Below, piece after piece: positions 43,623-55,510 of a stretch of 64,000 nucleotides of DNA. A program made the position numbers and the translations under genes. Position 1 is the first letter of the stretch; the number at the start of each line of letters is the position of its first letter. This DNA is from Lamellibrachia satsuma (taxonomy: Eukaryota; Annelida; Polychaeta; Sabellida; Siboglinidae), in contig BSQZ01000052.1 in assembly GCA_033239005.1 (NCBI GenBank), positions 2,638,501 to 2,702,500 of the forward strand, given 5' to 3'. The notes beneath the pieces are model-generated. The model did not search any database and was not told where the DNA came from. It worked only from the letters and a program-made list of their open reading frames with translations.

Positions 43623-43966
43623 AAACCCTAGGGAAATCCTAAAGGGAAACCCCGTGAACGCCACCTGGCGACTGTATCAGCGCAAACCCCAAGGGAATCC
43701 CCGTTGCTAGGGGAAACCCCGTTGCTAGGGCTACGATTGTTCCGAGTTACGTAATGATTAGGAGCGCCATAATCTACTATTGTTCCGAGTTACGTAATGG
43801 TTAGGGTTAGCTCCAGTCGCCAGGGACGCCACTGTTGTCGGGGGGGGGGGGCGACGTCACAAATGTAATTTCCCGGTGGGTTTCTCCGAAATCTATTTAT
43901 AGTTACCTCCGCCTAATTTACTGATTAAAAATTTCCCACATACTACTTGTGCCATTACAAAACGTT
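43622..43966 (-). repeat. Right inverted-repeat arm
   Basis: Reverse complement of 38779-39060 with roughly 70 extra bases (about 43805-43875) containing a run of 11 G. Confidence 0.75.
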
Positions 43967-45114
43967 CCTTTCTCTGCCAGACAAAAAATGTACACCCTCC
44001 CCAGATATAGGCAGTGTGTCCCAGGCCCCCCATCGCGGGAAGCAGAACAACTCAACCAGTGAATTTACCGATCCCACGCCATTGTTAATTAGCGCTGCTC
44101 ACAGTTGCCCAATAATACGTTTATGTAAATCATCGAGGTGTTGAGCCATGCATGAGTGGTAGCCAAGCAGGATAGTACGTTATCCGGATTGCTATTGATT
44201 TTCGCAATCTCATCAGAGTCCCCGTTCGCCACATCATGTAGGTATAAAAACCGTTAGGACCGAGGTCAATAGAAACGGTAACTTTATTACGATCTCTGGT
44301 CGAAATATAACCTGCGTCGACCTCAAGGAAATCTCCCGGTACAGCCAAAGGACGTAGTGTTAGTTGAGCCACCGGGTTAGTTGAGCCACCCATGTTTCCC
44401 AGGAAACTAAAGCAGCGCCAGTTACATGGTACCACCCAACATGTTATTAGAACACGATTGTATATACAATAAGTGCCATTTGTTACAACGGTAAGTAAAA
44501 TGTGAGTCAAAAGTATGTTTTTATGTTTTTCGAAACTTTTGGTGATTGTGATTGGTGTGCTAACTATCAACACATGTGACAAGACTTTTCTTTTTGTGCA
44601 CATACAAATGGTTTAACTATGCACAGGGAAGAAGATTATTTTATCACTTCGCGCATTAATGACAAGTTAGTTTAAACAGCTTAATTTTCGAAACGGGGCT
44701 AATTAAGCAACCCAAGGCCCAAGAAATTGTTAACTGAGCAGTGGCTAAAGAACGAAGATGAGTGTTCTTTACCCCAAAATACATCAAGAAATAATTTTCC
44801 GGAAAAAAATGGAACATCGGATAGCTTCAAGGCAACACAGTACAGTTAGCTACACTCGTTATGATTGGCCTATAAGTCTATATTAATTGTGTCGACTCAT
44901 TAATTAAGCGTTTAGACTTGTCAGAGACGTGTTGTACCCACTGCTTAGATGTTATGAAATTTTAGTACCAGGCCTACGTAAATAATACCAATAGAGCATT
45001 TACCCAACTTACGCTACACTGTGGCTCAACTTACCCCACACGAAGCGTTAGTTGAGCCAGCTTACCAATCCTAATTGAATCAACTACATATAATTATCTA
45101 TGCATACTAGATAT
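43967..45114. other. No gene seen
   Basis: AT-rich. A 157-codon minus-strand frame (44603-44130) has no recognisable domain. GTTAGTTGAGCCA occurs three times (about 44359, 44377, 45047). Confidence 0.4.
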
Positions 45115-45121
45115 ATTATCT

Positions 45122-45246
45122 TGGTATGGTGGCTGTGGCGGTGACGGTGACAGTGACGATGGTGACAACGACGATGATGACGACGACGACGATGACAACA
45201 GCGACGACGACGATCGTGGTGATGATGATGATGATGACGACGATAT
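45122..45246. repeat. (GAC/GAT)n trinucleotide repeat
   Basis: Imperfect trinucleotide run giving Asp, His/Arg or Ser frames; not coding. Confidence 0.9.
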
Positions 45247-45349
45247 CGTGGTCCACTCATTCCACCGTGTCCTGTCGTTAGCAGAATCATCTGGCCGATT
45301 CTTGGGCGTTTCTTCTTTTCGTGGTATCTTGGGTCGTAGATAGAAATCT

Positions 45350-45712
45350 GAGTGAGTCCACTGGGTGAGCCCTCTGTTGAGTCCACTCGTTGAGTCCTCT
45401 GGGTGAGTCCACTGGGCGAGTCCACTGGGTGAGTCCTCTGGGTGAGTCACTGCGTGAGTCATCTGGGTGAGTCCACTGTGTGAGTCCACTGGGCGAGTCC
45501 ACTGGGTGAGTCCTCTGGGTGAGTCCACTGGGTGAGTTACTGGGTGAGTCCTCTGGGTGAATCCACTGGATGAGTCCACTGGGTGAGTCCACTGGGTGAG
45601 TCCTCTGGGTGAGTCCACTGGGTAGTAAACTGGGTGAGTCCACTGGGTAGTAAACTGGGTGAGTCTACTGGGTGAGTAAACTGGGTGAGTCCACTGGGTG
45701 AGTCCACTGAAA
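45350..45712. repeat. 13-bp minisatellite (CTGGGTGAGTCCA), about 27 copies
   Basis: Units alternate CTGGGTGAGTCCA, CTGGGTGAGTCCT and shorter forms (CTGGGTAGTAAA, CTGGGTGAGTTA). The plus strand carries GGTGAGT about every 13 bases; minus-strand Ser/Pro/Thr frames are artefacts. Confidence 0.93.
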
Positions 45713-48149
45713 CAAAGGTGTTGGGGGTCTTTTGCTTCCGTCACATTTACACGTTTCCATCTTCCTTCGAACTTACCAGTTGCTAAGCGAAGTAGAGAGT
45801 TATTCCCACTTATTAAACGACTCAACGGACTGTTTTTAATCACAAGATAAACATGTGAGACCAGATCAATGTGGGGGTCCTGGTACCAACTGACATGGGG
45901 GGTTGGCCTTTTTGTGGGGGTCAGGCACGAGGGTACCTTTTGTATCGTGGTTAATACGGCACTGTGTGAGACACCGCGTCAGTGTCGTTGTGATGACGTC
46001 GGCGATGTGTGTTCGCTGTAATACCAGTGCGTGCGTGCGTGCGTGCGTGCGTGCGTGGAGCGTGCGTGCGTGACTACGGCGACATCACGATGACACTGGG
46101 TGTTAAAAAGAGTTACCATAATGCACCAAGAATGGCTGAACTGCCAATTTCAAGGTTCCGGGCTTCAACGCTGATATATGAAGACACGTGTAGGCCTGTG
46201 TTGCATTCTCCACTAAAAAGCACGCTGAGAATAAACATATTTTCTAATATTGTAATACGAATTAGCCTCGAGTTTCAATCAACAGCGTGCTGACATCACA
46301 GAATGTGCTCCTGCAGACATGTGCTTGCAGTGTCACTTGCGTCGCCTGACATTTCGCCGTGGGGCTACACGTCACACGCGCGCCGATTTACGAGTCCCGG
46401 GAAGAACATTAAAGCCACAACGAGCGATAATTAATAATAATTGCGATGGCTACACGATGCACCTGCTAATACCGCTGTGTGCAATAAAATAAGATATTCG
46501 GCAGAAAGAGCAGCATTAATAATCATATCAAAGCGATGAAATTAAGTCTGGCGTAGAAGGAGAAACTTGCACAGGACCCGGGGTTACTAATCACAGGACG
46601 ACTCTCAGAGGACAACATGTCCTCGCGATTTTACGTGAAAACGGGGGTTTGCTCACATTGTTATACAATGAACATAATTTAAAGCTAGGTAAAAGCAAAT
46701 GTTTGTTTTGACTGATTGCTTGACAACAGTTGAAAGAATGCTCGGAAGAGTGTACGCTAGTTTCATTTTCATTCTTACATGCTTAGTAATCAGTTTAACA
46801 GAGAAACTTAACATATCATGGAATGTTTTTGTCACATATGCCAACATATATTAAAATTGTAAGTATTTCACACAGTCGGCAGGTAGGTAATTCCAATTTG
46901 ACGCCGTCTGAGGAATTTACTTCTCTGCCTTTTACTAAAAGTATTTCATGACCTCAAATTGTTATGCTTTCGCAATGTTTGAACAAAACAGTGCGTCATT
47001 TTAGTTTGCGTGGGTTTTAGTAAACTTTGCAATTCCTTATTAATTTAACTAAAGGTGCCACTTTGCAAAACTAATATTTACACACGCACGCCCCACGCAC
47101 ACCAATTTGTGGGTGCGTGCGTGCGTGCGTGCGTGCGTATGGGTGTAAGGACGAAGAAAGTGAGTGGCGTAGTCGCCTTTGGGACCAGTTAAGATCTGCA
47201 AAAATCAGCTGCATAATATAAACTACTGATGGACAGATGCTTCCCGCCAATGTAATGAAGTAGTTTCCTCCAGATGTATGGAACTATAACTCTCTTGGTG
47301 AAGGTGCTCAAGCAATCATATACCGGCTTGAACAGTAACATTATGTTGTGGTCATAGAGTACGAAGCCCGTTTTAACTGTGCTACCGCAGCAGTCGTGGT
47401 ACGTGTTTGTGACGTCATTGCCGTATCTGTGACGTCAATGCGATATATGTTTGTTACGTCAGTGCATTGCGTAAATCGGTCATTCTAATATTTTTTTAAA
47501 TTAATACAATTTCCGAAAGCAAATGCGTGTGTAGCCAGTTTTGTTATCTGCTGTCGTACAATAAACATTATTTATATCACGTTTCTTTTACCTGCTGGCT
47601 AAAGTGTGACGTCAAAATACAGTGTCAATGCGTATGCATCGCGAATATCGTCTGTTACGTGTTTACCATATCTCACAAAAGTCGACATGGTACAAAACAA
47701 ACACAAACGAAACTTGACTTGTGCTGCGTCGTCGGGATTTACGCGGATCTTCAAGAGACTCCAAGTACCGTACCTTGATCTTTCAACTTTCTTTTCCATA
47801 AAAGCGACCAGACTTTGTAGATAACACCTAATATATAAATCAAGGTGTCTGTTTGTATGTCTGCCTGTTTGTATGCTATGTGGTCCGATCCGAACGGAAC
47901 TTTGCAAGGTGATCCAGCCCTTCTGACGGACATGGGGGGGGTCGGTGTAGAGCAATCCCCACTGGGGCCCCGGGAGTGGGGGGTCAACATTTCAAAAAGG
48001 CTTTAGCAGAAGTTGCAACCGTGGAATTATTTTGTTTTCTATATCATCGTAAACATAATAATTATGCCTACACATTTGCCCTGGACGTATGCAGAAATGC
48101 TGAATGCTTTTCAAGTTATTAGTGTTACAGGTGTTTATGGATACAAAGC
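45713..48149. other. No gene seen; (GCGT)n at 46027-46072 and 47109-47138
   Basis: Mixed sequence with short GCGT microsatellites and GTGACGTCA words near 47410-47460. Short open frames lack recognisable domains. Confidence 0.4.
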
Positions 48150-48152
48150 TTT

Positions 48153-48201
<49 letters not shown>

Positions 48202-48230
48202 TATATAAATATATATATATTGCAAATGCA
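48150..48230. repeat. (TA)n microsatellite
   Basis: Pure then interrupted TA run. Confidence 0.95.
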
Positions 48231-49564
48231 GCTACAAACAGTAGCTGCATTATTGTGACATCGTATCTAGAAAATACCACTGAACTATATAATAATGACA
48301 TTACAGCTTCGATTCAATCTTCTACACGCTGGTCTGCGGCATTGAATAAGTCTAACGCACAACGCGAGCCAACTCGGCATTCACCTCAACATTTGGCACA
48401 CGCAAGTAACATAGCAGATTTCACTTATCCTGCAGGAGCTGTTTTGAGTGGCGGCTTACTCGAACGGGTCGACTTTTTAATTGAGGATCTGCGTAAGACA
48501 CCGTCAATTATGCAATGACTGTGAATTGCTTCATTACACTGCTGGCGCTAGCATCGATTAGCTTTCACAACAATCAGCGCAAGACGACGCGGACGTGCTA
48601 AAAAACTGCACAGACCTTGATCGCTTGTAGCAGCACGTTTGCGATTCGCATTGAATCGCATCTATTTAACGTCGAACATCGTTTCGCTGGATAGCAAGTC
48701 CGTCATAGCTAAGTCGCTCTCATACTGCACCGATTTCTTTATTATGAAGATGCGATCGGCTGGTTGGTCACATCTGTGGCGCATATCCGGCTTTCTGTCT
48801 GAAACGGGCTTACCGGGAGACACGGCCCTGGAAAACGCGATAAATCTATGACAGTGAGGTAACTGCAACAGGAATGGTATGTTTGTCATTGCAAAAATGT
48901 CGCGGACATCATAGATGCAAGCCGATTTACGCCCCGGCCGAGCTGTAAGATGGTCGACAGTGGTCAAAGTCGTGCTGCCGTTTAATTAATCAGATGTTTA
49001 CAGATTGGTCGAAAACGGTACCTTGGCATTGTCATTCGTCATTTTATTGCAGTAATATTAGTCATGCAAGTGCTACGTGCGTGCGTGTGTCTCCTACTGT
49101 CCTACTCTACCAAATGTCGCATTTGTTCGAAACTGAACAACCAGTCTTAACGTCTAAGCCTTGACACGATTTGGTATAAGCGACGAAAAGCAACCTGGGT
49201 GGGTGACTGCGGTAAAACTGTTGTAGTGGGGCGGCATAGAACAACATATTCATTACATTGTGTATTTTATGATAAAAGCAAAAAAATGGGACACATGTAG
49301 ACACTTATATTCTGAACAGATCTGGATATTGAGCCATCGCAGGTTTGGCCCCTGACGGCTGTGGCAGCTATTTTACAATATGGCCGCCTGTGGTTACTGT
49401 TATTTTACATACCTGCTCAACTGGGGCGGTCTGCAGGTTGACAGTAGAAGTTAATTCCCTTATGAAGGTCCAATGTTGCTTAGGGAAGAGCAAATTATTT
49501 GACTAATTAGTCTAATTAGGCAGCGAGGTTCCGAATGGAAGCCAATGGTGAATGTAGATAACAA
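48231..49564. other. No gene seen
   Basis: Open frames at 48255-48518 and 48639-48851 are short and unrecognised. Confidence 0.4.
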
Positions 49565-49818
49565 TAACTGGCTAGGCACCTGGTAGTAGTAGTGATAGTA
49601 TTAGTAGTATTAACAGTAGTAGTGGTAGCAGTAGTAATAATAGTAGTAGCCGTAGTAGTTGTTGTAGTAATAGCAGTAGTAGTAATACTACTTGTAGTAA
49701 TAGTAGTAGTTGTTGTAGTAATAGTAGTAGTAGCGGTAGTGGTAGTGGCAGTAATAGCAGTAGCAGTAGTAGTAGTGGTAGTAGTAGCAGTAGTAGTAGT
49801 AGTAGTAGTAGTAGTAGC
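49565..49818. repeat. (TAG)n / (GTA)n trinucleotide repeat
   Basis: Imperfect trinucleotide array with TAG, TGG, CAG and AAT variants; open as Val/Ile on plus and Thr on minus, artefacts. Confidence 0.95.
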
Positions 49819-49929
49819 CATTACCAGAAAAATTACATTGTATCATTGCAGGGTCACCCTGTAAGTTACTGATGGTGGTGATTACTGATGACCAAAATAT
49901 GCCTGTAGACTAAACAGTTGGTTGGCGTT

Positions 49930-51867
49930 GAGCGTCCTGTGCTATCAACATCCCCGCATCCAGCTCAGACTAACTGGAAGCTGTGTATCATTTGCCAAGA
50001 AATTAAGGGCAGGCAGCTTTACCGTGCAGAAGACGAAGAAGGTGTTCTCTATGATTGCGACTGACCAGACACATGAACAGAACAACACCTGCATCAAAGG
50101 AGATGGCGGAGCAGTTGGCCTCACTGACAACCTCAGCGCCCCTGCTGCGTTGGATGGTTGCCGGACCAGAAGTTGCCAGGGCCACAGAAGAGTTCCAAGA
50201 TGGGGACGAGCACTGTGGAAGGCGAGTAGACACACGTCGTCACGACCAGACACCAAGTGTACAGACCTCATTCGCCAAAGACGCCCACTAACTTGTCAGC
50301 GTGATAGAAGAGCTTGGCAACCCCTTTGAGGCAGAGAGTATGGATCTGGTTGTCCTTGACACAAAGGAAATGGCATGTGGATTTGAGCAGTTCCAGGTTT
50401 TTACCAGAGAATGCCTGGTGGAAAGAACTAAGCCTATTTATGACGCCATTCGTCGAAACGAGCTGAAGGTGTTCAGTGCGGCGTCCACGCCGAGAAGAGT
50501 GAGCAAAGCAAAGCAGCAGGTGGCCTCTCTCAAGAATGGCTTGCAGCTGTCTCACAGTTGTACATAGGTTGCCAGATGAGGGTGGAAACCTTTCGTTCTT
50601 TCGTCATGAGAAGCAGGCATGTCCTCCGGCACTCTCTGGTGGAGGAAGCCTCCGCTTAGGTACGAAGAGTGATCTACTCACACCCTTGCAAGACTTGTCC
50701 GATGCCCAGTCAGAAACGCCTGCCACAAACAGTATAGTTTTTGATGGAGCAGTCATTGCCCAAATGCTGAAGCCAGCTGCAGTCAAGAACTTTAATGAGT
50801 ATGCCCAAGAGATCTTCATCCCGTACCTGTCCACAAAGCTTCAAATTGCGTCACGCCTAGTGTGGGACAACTACACTGTCGATTCACTGAAAGGCAGTGC
50901 AAGAGCAAAGCATGGAAAAGGAGTGCGCAGACATGTGGCTGCAGCAGCCATATCGGGAAACTGGCAGAACTTCCTCCGAGTGGACAGCAACAAGCTGTTC
51001 ACGTTCCTATCAGAAGCTCTCAAGTGGCTTGACCAGGAGGACAAGCAGCTTGTCATCACTGATGGAGAGGCAATCCTCAGCAAGTCACCACTGCCGGATC
51101 TGTCCTCGCTCGCCCCATGCATCCATGAAGAAACTGACGGTCGCTTGTTGCTGCATGCATCCCATGTGTACAGTGTAGCAAGAAAATTATCCAGACTGTT
51201 GACGCCGACTTCGTGGTGTTGGCCGTGTCAGTGGTTCAGGAGCTGCAACCAGAAGATGAACTGTGGCTAGCATTCGGAACTGGCAAGAGTTTCCGGTACC
51301 TGGCAGTCCACGAAATAGCAGCTGGCCTGGGAGCGTAGAAGGCACGGGCACCGCCAACGTTCCACGCTCTGACCGGGTGTAACACCGTGTCAAGTTTCAC
51401 TGGGCATGGTAAGAAGACTGGGCAATCTGGACCGTGCTGCCAGAACTCACAGCTGGAGTTGTCCGCTGCACCAAGTGACATGCCAGAAGATGACATGCAC
51501 ACCATCGATAGGTTCGTTATCCTGCTGTATGACAGAACCAGCACATGCACTGACATTTGAAACATGAAAGAAACTCTTCTCAAAGAATAACAATGTGCAT
51601 ATAATCCCGCCAACAAAGGCAGCTCTGGGGGAGCACGTTAAGGGGGCGACCTACCAGGGAGGCCATGCGTGGGGCCAGACGCTGCTACCGGCACCGGAGC
51701 TGCCTCCACCAACCAGCTGGTGCTGGGCCAAGAATGAGGAGGGGATGCACGAGTCGCATTGGACAAGACTACCCAACGCAGCCCACACCTGCTATGAGCT
51801 AGTGTCATTTTAAGTGCAAGGAGGGTTGTGTGAAGTGCAAAAAGGCTGCAATTGAATGCACAGCTCT

Positions 51868-51900
<33 letters not shown>
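49930..51900 (+). pseudogene. Degraded copy of a repeat-encoded protein with CXC-like C-terminus
   Basis: Plus-strand blocks in order across several frameshifts are: TNWKLCIICQE (N-terminal CxxC, about 49968); then KLRAGSFTVQKTKKVFSM and NTCIKGDGGAVGLTDN; APLLRWMVAGPEVARATEEF; VIEELGNPFEAESMDLVVLD; FTRECLVERTKPIYDAIRRN. An uninterrupted 244-codon frame (50536-51270) holds SLRLGTKSDLLTPLQDLSDA, FNEYAQEIFIPYLS, AAISGNWQNFLRVDSNKLFT and VITDGEAIL. Next, shifted, come VDADFVVLAVSVVQEL, DELWLAFGTGKSFRYLA, LTGCNTVSSFTGHGKKT and FVILLYDRTSTCTD. Last is CKEGCVKCKKAAIECTALC. I recognise this as an unnamed high-copy family in marine invertebrates; the GCxTxSSFxGxGK block resembles XPG/PIN-type nucleases (inference). 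A large deletion lies after the first block. Dead copy. Confidence 0.7.
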
Positions 51901-51909
<9 letters not shown>

Positions 51910-51920
51910 ATGCGTGCGTG
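51868..51920. repeat. (TG)n microsatellite
   Basis: TG run beginning within the cysteine-rich C-terminus of the pseudogene. Confidence 0.95.
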
Positions 51921-54299
51921 TAAAGGGGAGTACTCACATAATTGAATTCCTGGCCACTGTGACAGTAACCCTTTCAACACACCTTGGTGTTGTTTATGGC
52001 TATGTTTGTTGATTGAGCATTTCAATCTGTATCAATAAAGACAAGGCTCGTTCTGCACATAAATGCTGCCTTTTTATCAGCTGACTATTAACACAGCACA
52101 ATTAGTGCAATGACTCCTTGTCAATCACTTTACACTATCTTGTATAAGCTTAGAATGTCAACTATCCGCATTTTAAGTCACGTAGTTCTTCTGGAGTTGG
52201 CAGTTCTGGACACCGCAGACCGCCATTTTGTTAAATGGCCGCCATTGCCGTCTGGGAAAAATTTGCGATGGCTCAATATATATCTGTTTCATATATATCA
52301 GTCTATATGTGTGCCAAATGTGATTCTTTTATCACAAAATGCACAATAGGTTTGTTATGCCGCCTAACTATTGTAATCGGTCGTGCCGAATTGTATTTTA
52401 TTTGCTTTATTGAGCCAATAAAAGACGCAGTTGGCATGCCACACAACTATGAAACAGGCAGTTACGAAGAAAAAAAAACCTTATGAACTTAAGACTAACC
52501 ACAGAATAATTCCCTATTCAAATATGTAGTTTATTTCCATGACGTTTTCATATAACTTTACATCCGCCACGACTCTAGTACGCAAGAGTACTAACCACGT
52601 TAAACAGACCTGGCATGTCAACGCGCAATCATTTGAGCTGTACGCGTTCTAACGTTTCACCGATGACGACCGCAGTAGAGTCCCCAGGCACTGCCCGCCA
52701 AGTGTCTGGATGTGCCAAGTTATCAACAACCGATTTTGGCGGCACCAACAAATTAATACTGTCTGTGGCAGTCATTAAACGTGCAACTGCGTCATGTTTG
52801 TATCATTGCAAGAAGTAGTTTTTGTTCAAAACACGGACACATACATCGTTTTATGAGCTTTTCAGTCATACTTCAGTGCGTGTGCGAGTGAGCATGTCAC
52901 ATAATAATACTCAAAACATAACGTGCCATTTGAAAATGTGCTCGACCGGCAAATGTTACTGCGCAGTTTGAAAATGTCTCTTAATCGGTAGCTGGGGCAT
53001 TCGTCTATATAACAAGTGCATTATCACATGGACGCCACCAAACGTATATAACATATGCATTATCACGCCACCAAACAACGTTAAACTACTTAGATTTTGA
53101 AACCAAAATAACGTTCCGTTCCTAAACTGTTGTCCTGACAAATAAGCTTAAACTGATTATATCATCCTCGTGGTGTCCTTAGTGGGTTCTGTCTACAAAT
53201 AAAATACGTTTTTCCGATAACATGTGTTGGCGTCTAATATCACAGATATAACATAAACGACACACTGTTTGTGTATTTCATGCGCATACGTGAAGACATT
53301 GTTTGTGTTACCTTCTCGAATATAAGCATTTGCGAACCTTCAACACTAAAAGCACGCTGAGAGTAAATAATATTCTACTATTACGAATTGGGTTTCCTAT
53401 AACTGAGTAAAATGGAAGTGAACTACATTTGACGAAGGTAAATTGGTCGAATGTAAACGAGAGAAATTCTAGCAAAGCATCTCATTTGTCGATGCAGCAA
53501 CCGTGACAACGTTTGGGTAGATCCACAACGGTGCTAATCATAGCACTACTGGATCAGGAGAATGCAATATCTATGCCAAATTAATGTATAAAATAAACTT
53601 ACACACAATGCAGTTGATTGTGGTATAGTATCTTCAAACAGCAGAGCAACATTTGCATATCGCACATATTTTAAAATTACGCATTGCTATTGTTCCCCAG
53701 AAGTTCTACAAGCACACCATCGTACAATTATTACATATCTACTTTACACCAACGCCATAACATATGCTATACACATTTAGTAGATATCATCCTCACTATA
53801 TATCGATCGATAGCAGCAGGTAAATTGTACAGTTAAAATACACCTAGATTCTGTATATTATGCAGGAACAATGCTTCTTGCAACTATGCACTTTCTCATT
53901 CAATATAACAAAGAGTAAAGCAATAAAGTAAGCTGAAGATGACGAGTTTCGAAAGGCAGTAACGGCTGAAGTTATGGTGAACACAAACTGTTGAACGAAT
54001 TGACGATGTGATGAAACCATGTGGTGTGACCAACAGTTTCAACAGATCTGTCAAACGCCTCCACATAACACCACCACGGAGGTTTCTCTGTTAACGAGTA
54101 ATGGCTACGTAATAATATAATCTATTACACAACACTGAAACAACATGTCGTCGGTGGTAACTGAACATGACGACTAAACCTGGAAAAACGTAAATCGGTA
54201 ATGTTTGGAATAATCTAAGACAACACCTTTGCCAGAACAGGTTAAGCGAGCAACCAAACCCAAGACAATAATTATTATATGCTATTAACAAAGCACGGA
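51921..54299. other. No gene seen
   Basis: AT-rich intergenic sequence. The segment at 53347-53388 resembles 46215-46262. No coding domain recognised. Confidence 0.45.
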
Positions 54300-54305
54300 T
54301 TTATT
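54300..54305 (-). promoter_or_regulatory. SEC62 polyadenylation signal
   Basis: AATAAA on the minus strand, 23 bases after the SEC62 stop codon, implying a very short 3' UTR. Confidence 0.75.
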
Positions 54306-54328
54306 GGAGATAACAGATGACATTTGTG

Positions 54329-54654
54329 TTACTTCGTCTTCTTCGTCTCTTCTCTTCCTGCACCGGCAGCGACGTCTTCCACGTGAGCCACCTCCTCCCT
54401 GTCCACCATCTCGTACCCATTGTCATTATCTCCCTCTTCTTCCTCCTGACCCTTCGTGCCGTCCTCCGAATTCCCTCCTGAACCGTCTGTCTTCTCTTTA
54501 TCTGCCTTGTCCTTCTTGCCGGGACAGGCGTCGTGCTTGTAGAACGGCTTGAACGACTCGAAGAAGCCAACGTCCTCCGTCAGGTTGGGAAGGAGCCAGA
54601 AGTGATGTTTGCCAAACGTGACGAGCCACACGACGGCAAACAGCACCCGTTGTA
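54329..54654 (-). CDS. SEC62: SEC62 last exon
   Basis: Begins after TTGCAG and encodes the end of the second membrane segment, GKHHFWLLPNLTEDVGFF, and the Lys- then Glu-rich tail with GYEMV. Stop TAA at 54331-54329. The first 24 bases belong to a 60-bp tandem repeat that extends into the intron. Confidence 0.95.
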
Positions 54655-55470
54655 CTGCAACACATCACTCGCATTAAAACGTGCAACACATGACAGCAAA
54701 CAGCACCCGTTGTAATGAGACACATCACTCGTATTACAACGTGCAACACACGACGGCAAATAGCACCCGTTGTACAGCGGCAAGTTACTCGCATTACAAC
54801 GTGCAACACATGACAGCAAACAGCACCCGCTGTACTTCGACACATCACTCACACGACAACCTGCACCTAGACTATATTTCAATGCTGTAAGTCGATGTAA
54901 ATTGCTGTAATAGTATCCAACAAGTTAATAAAAAGTACCTAAACGTGTTTTAAGACAAAATTTAATGCTGCTGTTCTCTGCTACAAGGATATCGGTTCAT
55001 TTTCATGACTCTTATTTATTAGATGCCACAGCGACCTTTGCTTTCTCACATGAAAAATTAATACTAATGACAGAGCAGATTTTGTTATGCTGCTTTCTTA
55101 TATGAGAAATTAACAGTAATGACATATCGTTTGTCAAACCAATGGAACTATTAGTGTTAAGTTCCCACGACAATTACACAGTTTTACAGTACACAGTTTT
55201 ATGGTAAGGTGTACAAAAACGTGTCAATGTCAACATACACAGCATATATCAAGCCACACACAGTAACCTATTACACTGTTTAATTGTTATAATCGTCACT
55301 TCCTAAATGACACATCATTGTGTAAACTAAGAATACATCATCATAGATACGCCTGAATCAAGTATGGGTGTCTGCAGGATTTTTTTCGAGGGGGAACAAT
55401 AAATTTGGTGATGACATCCACCACATTTAATCAAACGTCAATTGTCAATAGATAATATATTTAACACAAC

Positions 55471-55510
<40 letters not shown>

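Larger units (their letters stand above)
38779..43966. mobile_element. Composite segment bounded by long inverted repeats
   Basis: The left arm (38779-39140) reads inward GTATGTGGGAAATTTTGCAT, GAGGCGGAGGTAACTATAAA, CATTACGTAACTCGGAACAA, AACGGGGTTTCCCCTAGCAA. The right arm (43622-43966) contains the reverse complement of the same blocks in the same order, with about 70 extra bases including a G11 run. Inside are a tandem TCCTACAGTTTACCCATAAC repeat on both sides of an L2-like LINE, a 15-bp satellite, a large palindrome and a zinc-finger exon with a TATA promoter. I see no transposase. It may be a deletion derivative of a large inverted-repeat transposon; that is inference. Outer borders are approximate and no target-site duplication is certain. 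Confidence 0.6.

Noticed and set aside
44130..44603. 157-codon minus-strand frame
   Set aside because: No recognised domain and irregular composition; treated as chance in AT-rich DNA.
45084..45843. 249-codon frame with Ser/Pro/Thr repeats and poly-Ser
   Set aside because: Arises from the 13-bp satellite and the GAC/GAT run; no independent coding evidence.
47599..47955. 118-codon minus-strand frame
   Set aside because: No domain recognised; the left part overlaps sequence resembling a dispersed repeat with TGTTTGTATGTCTGCC words.
49516..49864. Val/Ile-rich membrane-like and poly-Thr open frames
   Set aside because: Translations of an imperfect TAG trinucleotide array.
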